Assembly (NCBI RefSeq): GCF_029952445.1
Contig: NZ_JAQPPK010000009.1
Coordinates: 62,001 to 126,000 of the forward strand
Reading direction: 5' to 3'
DNA: 64,000 bases
Source: Paenarthrobacter nitroguajacolicus
GTDB taxonomy: Bacteria > Actinomycetota > Actinomycetes > Actinomycetales > Micrococcaceae
Position 1 is the first letter of the stretch. Every line of letters begins with the position of its first letter. Both the position numbers and the translations under genes were made by a program. A model generated the notes under the pieces. It was given only the letters and a program-made list of their open reading frames with translations, made no database searches and was not told where the DNA came from. Positions 1 through 8,324 of the stretch are shown piece by piece.

Positions 1-1
1 C

Positions 2-472
2 TGGATCCTTCGCGGACTCGGCCAGCAGAGCCCGCAGTGGATCAACGATCCCCAGCTCTCGCTCGTGATGGTCATCATCGTCTACGTGTGGAAGAACCTG
101 GGCTACTGCGCCGTGGTGTTCCTGGCCGGGTTGCAGTCCCTTCCCCGGGATGTGATGGAGGCTGCGGCATTGGACGGGGCCAACAGTGTCCGGCGGTTCT
201 TCAACATCTCCCTGCCGCTGCTCTCGCCCACCACGTTCTTCCTGCTCATCACCACCATGCTCAGCTCGCTGCAGGCATTCGACCTCATCCGCATCATGAC
301 CCCCTTGGGCAACGGAACCAGCACGCTGATTTACGAGGCGTACCTGCAGGCCTTCGGGGCCTACAACAGGGCAGGGTATTCAGCCGCGATCTCGGTGATC
401 CTCTTCGCCATCCTGCTGGTGATCACTGTCCTCCAACTGCGGTTCGTTGAACGAAAGGTCCACTACTCATGA
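2..472 (+). CDS. ABC transporter permease, MalF/UgpA type (5' end missing)
   Basis: This is the C-terminal part (about 156 residues) of a binding-protein-dependent ABC importer permease; the reading frame is open at the window edge, so the start lies outside. The cytoplasmic EAA loop that docks on the ATPase is visible (EAAALDGANSVRRF, then LPLLSP), followed by two hydrophobic segments. Its stop overlaps the next permease start in an ATGA. This arrangement is usual for CUT1 importers of sugars or glycerol phosphates. The substrate cannot be read from this gene; the binding protein downstream resembles UgpB. Confidence 0.9.
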   Translation, partial: WILRGLGQQSPQWINDPQLSLVMVIIVYVWKNLGYCAVVFLAGLQSLPRDVMEAAALDGANSVRRFFNISLPLLSPTTFFLLITTMLSSLQAFDLIRIMTPLGNGTSTLIYEAYLQAFGAYNRAGYSAAISVILFAILLVITVLQLRFVERKVHYS

Positions 473-1371
473 GCGCCCCAGCACCCGCCGTCGTGCGTGA
501 AAACGGCCAACAGCCCGCTCCGCTGGACCGCCCCCTGTCCGCATCCAATCTCCTCCAGACAGTGGCAACGGGGTACGTCCCGCTGGTCATTGCCACGCTG
601 GTGGTTTTCCTCCCGCTGCTGTGGATGCTCCTGAGTTCCTTCAAGCAGCCCGGCGAAATCGTCACCATGGATCTGAAGGTCCTTCCCGAATCATTGAACC
701 TGCAGAACTACGTCACGGCGATGACCACCGTTCCGTTCGCGCAGTTCTTCGCCAACAGCCTGATCGTCACCGTGGTGGGCTCGTCAGTCAAAGTTGTCCT
801 GGCGATCCTCACGGCCTATGCCCTGGTGTTCGTGCGCTTTCCCTTCAAGAACGGGATCTTCGTGTTGATCCTTGTGGCCCTCATGGTCCCGGCACAGGTG
901 TCGATCCTGCCCAACTACATCCTGATTGCGGGGATGGGCGGCAAGAACACCTTGTGGGGCATCATCCTTCCCGGGCTCGGCACGGCGTTCGGCACCTTCC
1001 TCCTGCGCCAACACTTCCTGACCCTGCCGCCGTCGATCCTTGAAGCGGCAGAAATTGATGGAGCCGGGCACTGGCGCAGGCTGTGGCAGATCATCGTTCC
1101 GGTCTCCGTTCCCTCCATCGCGACTGTGGCCCTGGTGACCGTGGTCAGTGAATGGAACGACTACATCTGGCCCCTCATCATCACGGACCGGCCCGAAACG
1201 ATGACGCTGCCGGTGGGCCTGACACTGCTGCAGAACTCTGAAGGCAACGGTGCCGGGTGGGGAATCCTCATGGCCGGTGCCGTCCTGGTGATCGTTCCGA
1301 TCCTGCTGGTGTTCGCCGCGCTCCAGCGCTACATCGTTGCCGGGCTGACCCAAGGCAGTGTCACCGGCTGA
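469..1371 (+). CDS. ABC transporter permease, MalG/UgpE type
   Basis: Inner-membrane permease of 300 residues, the usual length for the second CUT1 permease. After a short polar N-terminus there are about six hydrophobic segments. The EAA loop (EAAEIDGAGHWRRLWQIIVP) lies near residues 197-216 and should contact the ATP-binding subunit, which is not in the window. The start overlaps the upstream permease stop (ATGA), so the two are translationally coupled. The binding-protein gene follows after about 50 bases, giving a permease-permease-binding protein operon. Specificity is inferred only from the neighbour. Confidence 0.92.
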   Translation: MSAPAPAVVRENGQQPAPLDRPLSASNLLQTVATGYVPLVIATLVVFLPLLWMLLSSFKQPGEIVTMDLKVLPESLNLQNYVTAMTTVPFAQFFANSLIVTVVGSSVKVVLAILTAYALVFVRFPFKNGIFVLILVALMVPAQVSILPNYILIAGMGGKNTLWGIILPGLGTAFGTFLLRQHFLTLPPSILEAAEIDGAGHWRRLWQIIVPVSVPSIATVALVTVVSEWNDYIWPLIITDRPETMTLPVGLTLLQNSEGNGAGWGILMAGAVLVIVPILLVFAALQRYIVAGLTQGSVTG

Positions 1372-1423
1372 AATTCTCCACCGCACCATTTCGCATCGAA
1401 GTACGTTATTGAGAGGAAGCATC

Positions 1424-2770
1424 ATGCGCACCAACCTTGACCGCCGCCATTTCCTGGGACTGGCGGGCCTCGGAGCCGGAGCGGCGGCACTCGCCGCATG
1501 CGGCGGACCGTCGACGGCGGGCCCGGCGTCGGTCGTCGACACCGGACAGATCGACTTCACCGGCATCAAACCCGCAGCCTCCATCGATTTCTGGACCAAC
1601 CACCCCGGCAAGTCCCAGGACGTTGAGAAGGCGATCATCGAGAAGTTCCAGGCCAAGTTCCCGGACATCAAGGTGAACCTGGTGACCGCGGGAGCCAACT
1701 ATGAAGAGATCGCCCAGAAGTTCCAGACTTCCCAGGCGGCCAAGACCGGCCTGCCCGGGCTGGTTGTCCTGTCCGATGTCTGGTGGTTCCGCTACTTCTC
1801 CAACGGCAGCATCATCCCGATCGATGGCCTGGTGAAGCAGCTGGACATCAAGATCGACGACTTCCAGAAGTCACTGGTGGACGACTACAAGTACGACGAC
1901 AAGCAGTGGGCCCTCCCCTACGGCCGGTCCACCCCGTTGTTCTACTACAACAAGGACCACTTCAGGGCAGCGGGCCTCCCGGACCGTGCACCGGCCACGT
2001 GGCAGGAATTCGCGGAGTGGGCGCCCAAGCTCAAGGCCACCTCCGGAGCGCAATACGCCTACATCTATCCCGCGCTGGCCGGCTATGCGGGATGGACCCT
2101 GCAGAACAACCTGTGGGGTTGGGGCGGCGCCTGGTCCAAGGGCTGGGACATCACCTGCGATTCCAAGGAATCCGTGGCAGCCCTTCAGTGGGCCCAGGAC
2201 TCCATTTACAAGGATGGCTGGGCCGGAGTGTCTTCCAAGGAGGCAGCTGACGACTTCGCCGCCGGCATCACCTCGTCCACTATCTCCTCCACGGGTTCGC
2301 TCCTCGGAGTCCTGAAGGCAGCCAAGTTCAACGTGGGCGTCGGATTCCTCCCTGGCGGCCCCGAGGCCCCCAGCGGCGTTTGCCCCACCGGCGGTGCGGG
2401 CCTGGGCATCCCCAGTGGCATCACCAAGGAAGAACAGCTTGCCGCCGCAACGTTCCTCAAGTTCATGACTGAACCGGAGAACACCGCGGCTTTCTCCGCC
2501 GCCACTGGCTACATGCCCACCAGGCTCTCGGCCGACATGTCCGCAGTCCTCGCGGCCACGCCGCAGATCAAGACAGCCATGGACCAGCTCGCTGCCACCA
2601 AGGTCCAGGACAACGCCCGGGTGTTCCTGCCGGGCGCAGATCAGGAAATGGCCAAGTCCGCAGCGAAAATCCTCACGCAGCAGGGCGATGTCCAGGCCAC
2701 CATGACCGAGCTGAAGAAGACGCTTGAAGGCATCTACACCAAGGACGTCAAACCGAAGCTGAAGTCCTGA
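1424..2770 (+). CDS. ABC transporter substrate-binding lipoprotein, UgpB-like
   Basis: Extracytoplasmic solute-binding protein of family 1 (448 residues). The ATG at 1424 is preferred over upstream in-frame codons because GAGAGGA sits just before it and because the protein then begins with a Tat-type signal (DRRHFLGLAG) and a lipobox (LAAC). It is therefore predicted to be exported folded and lipid-anchored at Cys. The C-terminal half has the PTGGAGLGIPSG and TGYMPT segments that recall E. coli UgpB (glycerol-3-phosphate and glycerophosphodiesters). The substrate remains an inference; maltose or other oligosaccharides are possible. It is the last gene before a bidirectional terminator. Confidence 0.88.
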   Translation: MRTNLDRRHFLGLAGLGAGAAALAACGGPSTAGPASVVDTGQIDFTGIKPAASIDFWTNHPGKSQDVEKAIIEKFQAKFPDIKVNLVTAGANYEEIAQKFQTSQAAKTGLPGLVVLSDVWWFRYFSNGSIIPIDGLVKQLDIKIDDFQKSLVDDYKYDDKQWALPYGRSTPLFYYNKDHFRAAGLPDRAPATWQEFAEWAPKLKATSGAQYAYIYPALAGYAGWTLQNNLWGWGGAWSKGWDITCDSKESVAALQWAQDSIYKDGWAGVSSKEAADDFAAGITSSTISSTGSLLGVLKAAKFNVGVGFLPGGPEAPSGVCPTGGAGLGIPSGITKEEQLAAATFLKFMTEPENTAAFSAATGYMPTRLSADMSAVLAATPQIKTAMDQLAATKVQDNARVFLPGADQEMAKSAAKILTQQGDVQATMTELKKTLEGIYTKDVKPKLKS

Positions 2771-2799
2771 CCCTTTACTACACACCCTCTAAGACAAAC

Positions 2800-2838
2800 G
2801 AAGAGCGGAGCTACTTGGGTAGCTCCGCTCTTCTTTTG
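2800..2838. terminator. Bidirectional terminator between ABC operon and map
   Basis: A perfect 14-bp stem (2800-2813 with 2820-2833) with a 6-base loop is followed by TTTT on the plus strand and by a short T-rich stretch on the minus strand. It lies between two converging genes and should stop both transcripts. Confidence 0.85.
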
Positions 2839-2844
2839 CAGCTG

Positions 2845-3672
2845 TTACGGGATCGGGACAGGCACGACGCCGAGCGGCACCAACTGCTCCGCGCCGCCAT
2901 CGGGGGCCGACAGCACCCAGATGCCCTTTTCGTGCACGGCCACAGAGTGCTCCCACTGGCAGGAGCGCTTGCCGTCGGTAGTGACAACTGTCCAGTCGTC
3001 GTCGAGGGTCGCAGTTTCGATATCACCGCGAACCAGCATGGGCTCGATCGCCAGGCAAAGTCCCGGCCGGATCTTGGGACCGCGGTGGCTGGTCCGGTAG
3101 TTCAGGACATCCGGTGCCATGTGCATCTCGGAACCGATGCCGTGGCCAACGTAGTCCTCCAGGATGCCCAGGGGTTTGCCGGGGACCGAGGATACGTAAT
3201 CATCGATCGCATTGCCGATGTCCCCCACGAACTTCCCTTTCGCCAGGGCCGCGATTCCCCGCCACATGGCGGCCTCGGTGACGTCCGAAAGACGCTGGTC
3301 TTCGGGGTCCGCGGCGCCTACTATGACTGTCCGCGCCGAGTCGGAGTGCCAGCCGTCAACGATGCAGCCGCCGTCGATGGAGATGATGTCGCCGTCCTGA
3401 AGTACGCGCCCGCCGGGGATGCCGTGGACCACTTCCTCGTTGACGGAAGTGCAGATGGTGGCAGGAAACCCGTGATACCCGAGGAAGTTGGACTTGGCTC
3501 CGGCGTCGTTGAGGACAGCCGCAAAAACATCATCCAGGTCTTTCGTGGTGACGCCGGGCTTGGCAGCCGCAACGGCAGCGTCCAATGCACTGCTCAGGAC
3601 AAGCCCGGCCTGGTGCATCGTGCGCATCTGCTCGTTGCTCTTATATTCAATGCGGGGCTGACCGAACGCCAT
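2845..3672 (-). CDS. map: Methionine aminopeptidase, type I
   Basis: Removes the initiator methionine from nascent proteins in the cytosol. The protein has 275 residues and shows the di-metal ligands of the pita-bread fold: Asp in ISIDGG and in GWHSDSA, His in GHGIG, Glu in AIEPML and in QWEHS, plus the substrate-contacting His in VVHGIP. AGAGGAG precedes the ATG. It lies 33 bases downstream of the OleD-like gene and may be read through from that operon. In most bacteria map directly follows adk; here five genes intervene. Confidence 0.97.
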   Translation of the reverse strand: MAFGQPRIEYKSNEQMRTMHQAGLVLSSALDAAVAAAKPGVTTKDLDDVFAAVLNDAGAKSNFLGYHGFPATICTSVNEEVVHGIPGGRVLQDGDIISIDGGCIVDGWHSDSARTVIVGAADPEDQRLSDVTEAAMWRGIAALAKGKFVGDIGNAIDDYVSSVPGKPLGILEDYVGHGIGSEMHMAPDVLNYRTSHRGPKIRPGLCLAIEPMLVRGDIETATLDDDWTVVTTDGKRSCQWEHSVAVHEKGIWVLSAPDGGAEQLVPLGVVPVPIP

Positions 3673-3705
3673 GTTCTCCTCTGGAAGGTTTGCGGTTGGG
3701 ACCGA

Positions 3706-4617
3706 TCAGGCCCCATGCTTCAACCATTTTCCCGCATCGGAGACCGTGGTCGAAATTGGCTTGATTCCCAGCTCGTTGCGCAGGCGGTCCAAACGGTAGG
3801 TCCGCTCCTTGCCGACCTGGCTCACGGCGTAGCGGGTCAGCCTCGGAGTCTGGCCCGTGAGGCGTGAAGTTGTCTCTGAAACAGCCGCGACCGCCATTGC
3901 CGCAGGTTCCGGAAGATAGGCGATCGGGACGTTGCTGTGGCCTGAAACGTCCAGGACCTGGCGCAGTATGGCCCCCAGCTCCACCGGTTCGGCATCCGCC
4001 ACGTTCACAGCTCCCCGCACCGTTGATTGGCAGGCAGCCAGGACGGCCTCAACCAAATTCTCCAGGTGCGTCAGTTGATGCTTCACCCCGGGGTGCCCCA
4101 CGCTCACCAGACGGCCTCCGTGGATGTTGCCCACCAGCCGTGGCAAAAGGGTCCTGTCCCCCGGGCCGTAGACACCATGGGGACGCAGGGCCACGGCATT
4201 GCCGTGCCTTCTGGCTTCCACGTCGGCGAGCGCCTTGCTGCGTCCATAGGCGTTGAGGTGGCGGAAAGCCACGTCCTCCTCGGCCCGGTCCACGCATGCC
4301 TCCCACCAGGGATAGACGCTGGAACTCGAGAGGTGCACCAGGCGCGTACCGGCGAAAGCTTCGGCTACGGCCCTGGTCCCCAGGACGTTTGCCCGGTGGA
4401 AGGTTGCACCATCTCCCCAGTCGGCCACGTGGGCGGCAGCGTGGACAACGGCGTCCACCTGCGGGATCCGAGCCGGCGGCAGACCCGCCAGGTCCCAGTA
4501 GCGCAGGCCCCTTCCCGGACGGCGGGCAAAACGGATCACGTCCCAACCACGGGCTTCGGCAGCGGTGGCCACAGCTCCACCAATGAACCCGGTGGCGCCT
4601 GTTACTGCGATCTTCAT
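3706..4617 (-). CDS. OleD-like NAD(P)-dependent 2-alkyl-3-ketoacid reductase
   Basis: Extended short-chain dehydrogenase of the NAD-epimerase/3-beta-HSD family, 303 residues. A Rossmann TGATGFIGG (residues 6-14), a Ser cluster at 97-100 and Tyr124-x3-Lys128 form the expected cofactor and catalytic sites; RPHGVYGPGD is typical of the 3-beta-HSD branch. Next to an OleA-like and an OleC-like gene the likely reaction is reduction of a 2-alkyl-3-keto acid to the 2-alkyl-3-hydroxy acid, as in OleD of olefin synthesis or LstD of lipstatin synthesis. The start overlaps the ligase stop (ATGA). The pathway role is inferred from context. Confidence 0.82.
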   Translation of the reverse strand: MKIAVTGATGFIGGAVATAAEARGWDVIRFARRPGRGLRYWDLAGLPPARIPQVDAVVHAAAHVADWGDGATFHRANVLGTRAVAEAFAGTRLVHLSSSSVYPWWEACVDRAEEDVAFRHLNAYGRSKALADVEARRHGNAVALRPHGVYGPGDRTLLPRLVGNIHGGRLVSVGHPGVKHQLTHLENLVEAVLAACQSTVRGAVNVADAEPVELGAILRQVLDVSGHSNVPIAYLPEPAAMAVAAVSETTSRLTGQTPRLTRYAVSQVGKERTYRLDRLRNELGIKPISTTVSDAGKWLKHGA

Positions 4618-6335
4618 GTGGCTTTCCTCTGGGCAGATTGCCCAGCGAACATCTTCCGCAGTGCAACCCGGTCAGGTTTGCGATGCCTCCCCGTGGACGG
4701 AATGGCCTCCAGTACCTCGATATGGTCCGGAAGCGCTGACTCGTCGATGATCCTGGGTAATTCCCTGGCCAGCCGGGACTCCAGCGCAGCGGCAGGCTCA
4801 TCCGGATCGGGGACGACTGCCAGCCACACGGCTTCGTCTCCAATGCTGTCCGGAACTCCGACCATGACCGCCTGCCGTACGCCGTGCACAGCGGAGATCA
4901 CTGGCTCATACAAGGCTGGATAGATGTTGGTCTTCCCCCGGATGATCATGTCTTTCTTTCGCCCGATCATGACCAGCCGGGGCACGCCCGATGACCCATG
5001 GTCCAGCCGCACCAGGTCCCCGGTGGCGTGCTCCACCATGGGGTCTTCGCCCAAATAGCCGTGGCACATGTTCGGACCGCGGGCGAACAGTTCGTGGTCG
5101 GCTGCTACCCAGATTCCGACGGCGGGCAGCGGTTCCCCGAGGAAGTCACCTTCGCCGCTGCCATCGGGAGCGGTGAACTCCGCTTCGGCCCCGGAGGCGA
5201 AGGCCAGTTTCTCCCGACCGTCTGCGATCGCAATGGGAAGCACCTCGGTCATGCCGTAGATGAGTTTGAAGCCGACGCCAGGCAGGAGCTTCATGGCCCG
5301 TTGCAGGAACGGTGCAAGTATGGGCGCGGCCCCAAGCATTATTGTCCTCAGCGTTCCGGGGAGCGTCACGGAGCCGTCTTCGATGGCATCCAGGATAGGG
5401 GCCAGTTGCGAGGGCACCAGGAAAAGGTGGGTCGCGGCGTCGTAGGCTGTCTCTTTACCGGCCACGGCGCCCAACTCGCCAGCGAGACGCAGCGGGTCTA
5501 TGTGCGCAGAGAAACCGTAGCCTGGCATGGTCCAGTGCGCCCCGGCAATCAGGGCCGGAAGTCCCATCATGAGTTGTTCGGAATGGATCCGGTCGCCCTC
5601 ACCGAACGTGCATCGCGTGGACAGCTGCCCGAAGCCGGCGGCAAGCGAGCCCCTGGTGTGGATGACCCCTTTGGGCGATCCGGTGGTGCCTGAGGTGAAG
5701 ATGATTACGGCTTCCTGCCCGGTCACCTTCCCAGTTGCGCGGTCGGCTTCCTGTCGCTGGGCCATCGGTGCCGCAAGGCGCTTCACAGGTGAGGCGCCAC
5801 GCGGGACGCCGGGCAGCCATGGTCCTGAGTAATAGTGGCGGACATCCATGGCACCGTAATCGGGGAGGAGCAGCCCGCGGCCCCGGGCAATCGGACGAAG
5901 CGGGCTTCGCGCACTCAGGGCATACAGGAGCGATTCGGATGCGGCCCAGCGCGGCGCAGCCAGCTCCGCCCTGTCCCGGAAGAGCGAAGGCCCGATGCCG
6001 GGATCGATAAACACCACGGAGCCACCTGCCCGGACAGCTCCAAGGGCCAGGATGAAGGCTTCCGGACTGGGGCGGACCGAGAAGAGCATCCGCTCCCCTG
6101 TTCCGAATCCGTCATCCTGCAGTCGACGCGCTGTGGCCTCAATGCCATCCACCAACCGGCGGTAGGTCACGGTACGGCCGGGCCGGACGCCGTCATTTCC
6201 GCGCCTGGCCCACGGAGGCTGCCTTCTGCCCGGAGCTGTGATGGCGGGACGGTCAGGAACCCTTTCCGCTGCTGCGTAGACGGCGGTGATCAGGTCCATG
6301 GTGATCAACGGTTGTTCGGTGGTCTCCTCAGGCAT
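4614..6335 (-). CDS. OleC-like AMP-dependent ligase (candidate beta-lactone synthetase)
   Basis: ANL-superfamily adenylating enzyme of 573 residues. The P-loop IIFTSGTTGSPKG (211-223), the YGMTE motif (360-364) and the hinge region GRKKDMIIRG followed by NIYPALYEP (458-478) are present. The last block and the C-terminal SGRHRKPDR closely recall OleC, which adenylates beta-hydroxy acids and closes them to beta-lactones, rather than ordinary fatty acyl-CoA ligases. In actinobacterial olefin clusters OleC is usually fused to the hydrolase OleB; here no hydrolase domain precedes the ligase. It overlaps the P450 by 8 bases and OleD by 4, so the genes are translationally coupled. Beta-lactone formation is inferred from family. 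Confidence 0.82.
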   Translation of the reverse strand: MPEETTEQPLITMDLITAVYAAAERVPDRPAITAPGRRQPPWARRGNDGVRPGRTVTYRRLVDGIEATARRLQDDGFGTGERMLFSVRPSPEAFILALGAVRAGGSVVFIDPGIGPSLFRDRAELAAPRWAASESLLYALSARSPLRPIARGRGLLLPDYGAMDVRHYYSGPWLPGVPRGASPVKRLAAPMAQRQEADRATGKVTGQEAVIIFTSGTTGSPKGVIHTRGSLAAGFGQLSTRCTFGEGDRIHSEQLMMGLPALIAGAHWTMPGYGFSAHIDPLRLAGELGAVAGKETAYDAATHLFLVPSQLAPILDAIEDGSVTLPGTLRTIMLGAAPILAPFLQRAMKLLPGVGFKLIYGMTEVLPIAIADGREKLAFASGAEAEFTAPDGSGEGDFLGEPLPAVGIWVAADHELFARGPNMCHGYLGEDPMVEHATGDLVRLDHGSSGVPRLVMIGRKKDMIIRGKTNIYPALYEPVISAVHGVRQAVMVGVPDSIGDEAVWLAVVPDPDEPAAALESRLARELPRIIDESALPDHIEVLEAIPSTGRHRKPDRVALRKMFAGQSAQRKAT

Positions 6336-7530
6336 TGGCCAGCTCCAACTTCCTGTACCCGGGAATCAACACGCCCCTGCTGACGTGGCGCCCGGCGATG
6401 TGCCAGGGCCGTTGGGCATAGAGGTCCAGCAGCAGGTCCAGCGTCGTATTGATTTCGGCCATGGCAAGCGGCATGCCGATGCAGAAGTGCGGACCGGCGC
6501 CAAACCAGAGTTGGCGTGCCTGCTGTGGAGTTGCCTGGGACGGATCAAAGCCGCCAAGGCTCTTGGCTGCGTGAATGGTTGAGAGCAGGATCCGGTCTCC
6601 GGCGCGAACCTTGGTGCCTCCGATTGCCCCGTCTGCCACTGCGTCCCTCAGCATCATGGGTGAGGGGACGGTGAAGCGTAAGGCCTCGTTGACCGCGGCC
6701 GGAACTGCGGACCGGTCGCCGGCCAGTTCGCTGAGGCGCCCGCTGTCAGCCAGCAAGGCCACCAACCTGGGCACGAACGACACCAGCGTTTCGGTGCCCA
6801 CCATGACGAACGCACTGATGATGCCCATGGCCTCGTCCTCGGACATCCCCAGTTCACGCAGCCTGCCGGGGAAGGTGTCGGGATCGCTTTCCCTGTAGGC
6901 CGTCCGGACAGGTCCGGCCAAAATCGCGACGGCGGACTTCCCTTTGGCCACTTGCCGTTCAGTGAGTGTAGGCCGGCCCAGGCGGACAAGGGACGAGATG
7001 GAGGACCCGAGATCGAAAAGCTCCCTGTCAGCCAGCCTTCCCGGAGCATCCTCAGGTACCCCGAGCAGCCGGGAAATGACGCCACCGGCCAGTTCCTTGA
7101 CGCAGTCCACAAGGTCCACCCGGCCATGCGCTTCAAACCCGGCATGAACACGATTCTTCAGCACGACCGCCGCCGGTTCGACGATGCCTTCAACAGAACG
7201 GGGAGTGAAGAGGTCCCCGAGACGCCGGCGCAGCAACCTATGCTCCTCGCCGTCCATATTCACCAGTGCTTTGCGCCCGACAACCGGAGTCCACAGCGCC
7301 CCCGAGCCCGAAGGTCCGTTCTTCACGAAGAGTTCCTGGTTCATCAACACCTCACGCACCAGGCCCGCTTCGCTGACCAGCACCCCTACCCCAGGGAGCC
7401 TCAGCACAGGACGCAATCCACCCAATCCACGGATGACGGGATACAGCACCGGGTGGGCTCCGAGATGGACACGGCGCTCCCAACGCTCAGCCGTGTTCTG
7501 CCGGCTGCCCACGGCAAGTACGGCCGTCAC
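6328..7530 (-). CDS. Cytochrome P450
   Basis: Soluble bacterial P450 of 400 residues. The haem-ligand loop FGAGPHFCIG gives Cys350 as thiolate ligand; the K-helix ExxR is E282-x-x-R285; the I-helix oxygen-activation segment is VGTET (244-248); EEHRLLRRR (95-103) matches the C-helix haem-propionate contact. The usual NRDP and PERF-like meander before the Cys loop is poorly conserved (AAKSLGGFDPSQ instead), which may reflect a divergent redox-partner or substrate face. It starts with GTG in a GTGA overlap with the glycosyltransferase. It most likely hydroxylates an acyl chain or the intermediate of the ole-like pathway; the substrate is unknown and no dedicated ferredoxin is seen nearby. Confidence 0.9.
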   Translation of the reverse strand: MTAVLAVGSRQNTAERWERRVHLGAHPVLYPVIRGLGGLRPVLRLPGVGVLVSEAGLVREVLMNQELFVKNGPSGSGALWTPVVGRKALVNMDGEEHRLLRRRLGDLFTPRSVEGIVEPAAVVLKNRVHAGFEAHGRVDLVDCVKELAGGVISRLLGVPEDAPGRLADRELFDLGSSISSLVRLGRPTLTERQVAKGKSAVAILAGPVRTAYRESDPDTFPGRLRELGMSEDEAMGIISAFVMVGTETLVSFVPRLVALLADSGRLSELAGDRSAVPAAVNEALRFTVPSPMMLRDAVADGAIGGTKVRAGDRILLSTIHAAKSLGGFDPSQATPQQARQLWFGAGPHFCIGMPLAMAEINTTLDLLLDLYAQRPWHIAGRHVSRGVLIPGYRKLELANA

Positions 7531-8324
7531 CGGATGTCCACGTGTTCAGGCCGGTACCGGTGGTCCGCGTACCACGCGAGCGTGTTCTTCAATCCCCATG
7601 CCTTCACCCGGCGGGAGGAACCGAACACCACCACGTCGCGTCGCAGTGCGTAGTTCCGGGTCAGCTTTCGCACCCGGTTGGATAAAGCGCGGTCCTCGTG
7701 GAGGTCTTCGATTTTGGTTCTGGGGAAACCGCCTGAGCGGTGGTACATCTCTGCCGTGATGGCCATGTTGCAGCCGGGAAGCATCTGGTACGGGCCAAGG
7801 TAGCCCTCGCCCTTGTTGCCGGGGCGGATACGACCAAAGAAGGAAGCCACTTCGACGGCGAACAACATCATGAGCCGTTCACGGGAAGTGATCCCTTCGT
7901 CTTCGCGGGGATTCAATTGGCCCGCCACCAGCTCCAGGCCGTCGTCGAAAGCGGCCATGATGCGGGCAGTCCAGTCCGGAGCGGCCAGGCAGTCGGCATC
8001 AGTGCGGGCCAGCCATCGAGCCCCGTGCTCCACCCCAAAGACCATGCCGGTGTCAGCCGCGGCGCCGGTTCCCTTTTCGGCTTCGTGCACCAACCTGATG
8101 TCCATCGCGGGATGTTCTGCTGAGAACTCCTCCACAATGGCGCAGCTGCGGTCGGTGGAGCCGTTATCCACCACCACCACGGTGAAGTCCTGGAACGACT
8201 GGGCGGCCAGGGAATGCAGTGCCTGCCGGACAAGCTTCTCTTCGTTGAGCATCGGCATGGCGATGCACAAGGGCCGGGTGGGCGCCTGGCTCGCAGGTCC
8301 GTTGCCCTGTTCCAGCGGGCTCAC
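7527..8324 (-). CDS. Glycosyltransferase, family 2
   Basis: GT-A fold transferase of 265 residues without a clear membrane segment. The nucleotide-sugar binding start IAMPMLNEE, the VVVVDNGSTD strand, the metal-binding DAD in ARTDADCLAAPDW and a late ED (LHEDRAL) as candidate catalytic base are all visible. It starts with GTG in a GTGA overlap with the OleA-like stop and ends in a GTGA overlap with the P450. Its place inside the operon suggests that the lipid product, or its carrier, is glycosylated; sugar and acceptor cannot be predicted. Confidence 0.86.
   Translation of the reverse strand: MSPLEQGNGPASQAPTRPLCIAMPMLNEEKLVRQALHSLAAQSFQDFTVVVVDNGSTDRSCAIVEEFSAEHPAMDIRLVHEAEKGTGAAADTGMVFGVEHGARWLARTDADCLAAPDWTARIMAAFDDGLELVAGQLNPREDEGITSRERLMMLFAVEVASFFGRIRPGNKGEGYLGPYQMLPGCNMAITAEMYHRSGGFPRTKIEDLHEDRALSNRVRKLTRNYALRRDVVVFGSSRRVKAWGLKNTLAWYADHRYRPEHVDIR

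Noticed and set aside
4614..6335. OleBC fusion as in other actinobacterial olefin clusters.
   Set aside because: The protein starts directly with the ligase fold; no alpha/beta-hydrolase domain or nucleophile motif precedes it, and none lies in the neighbouring genes.
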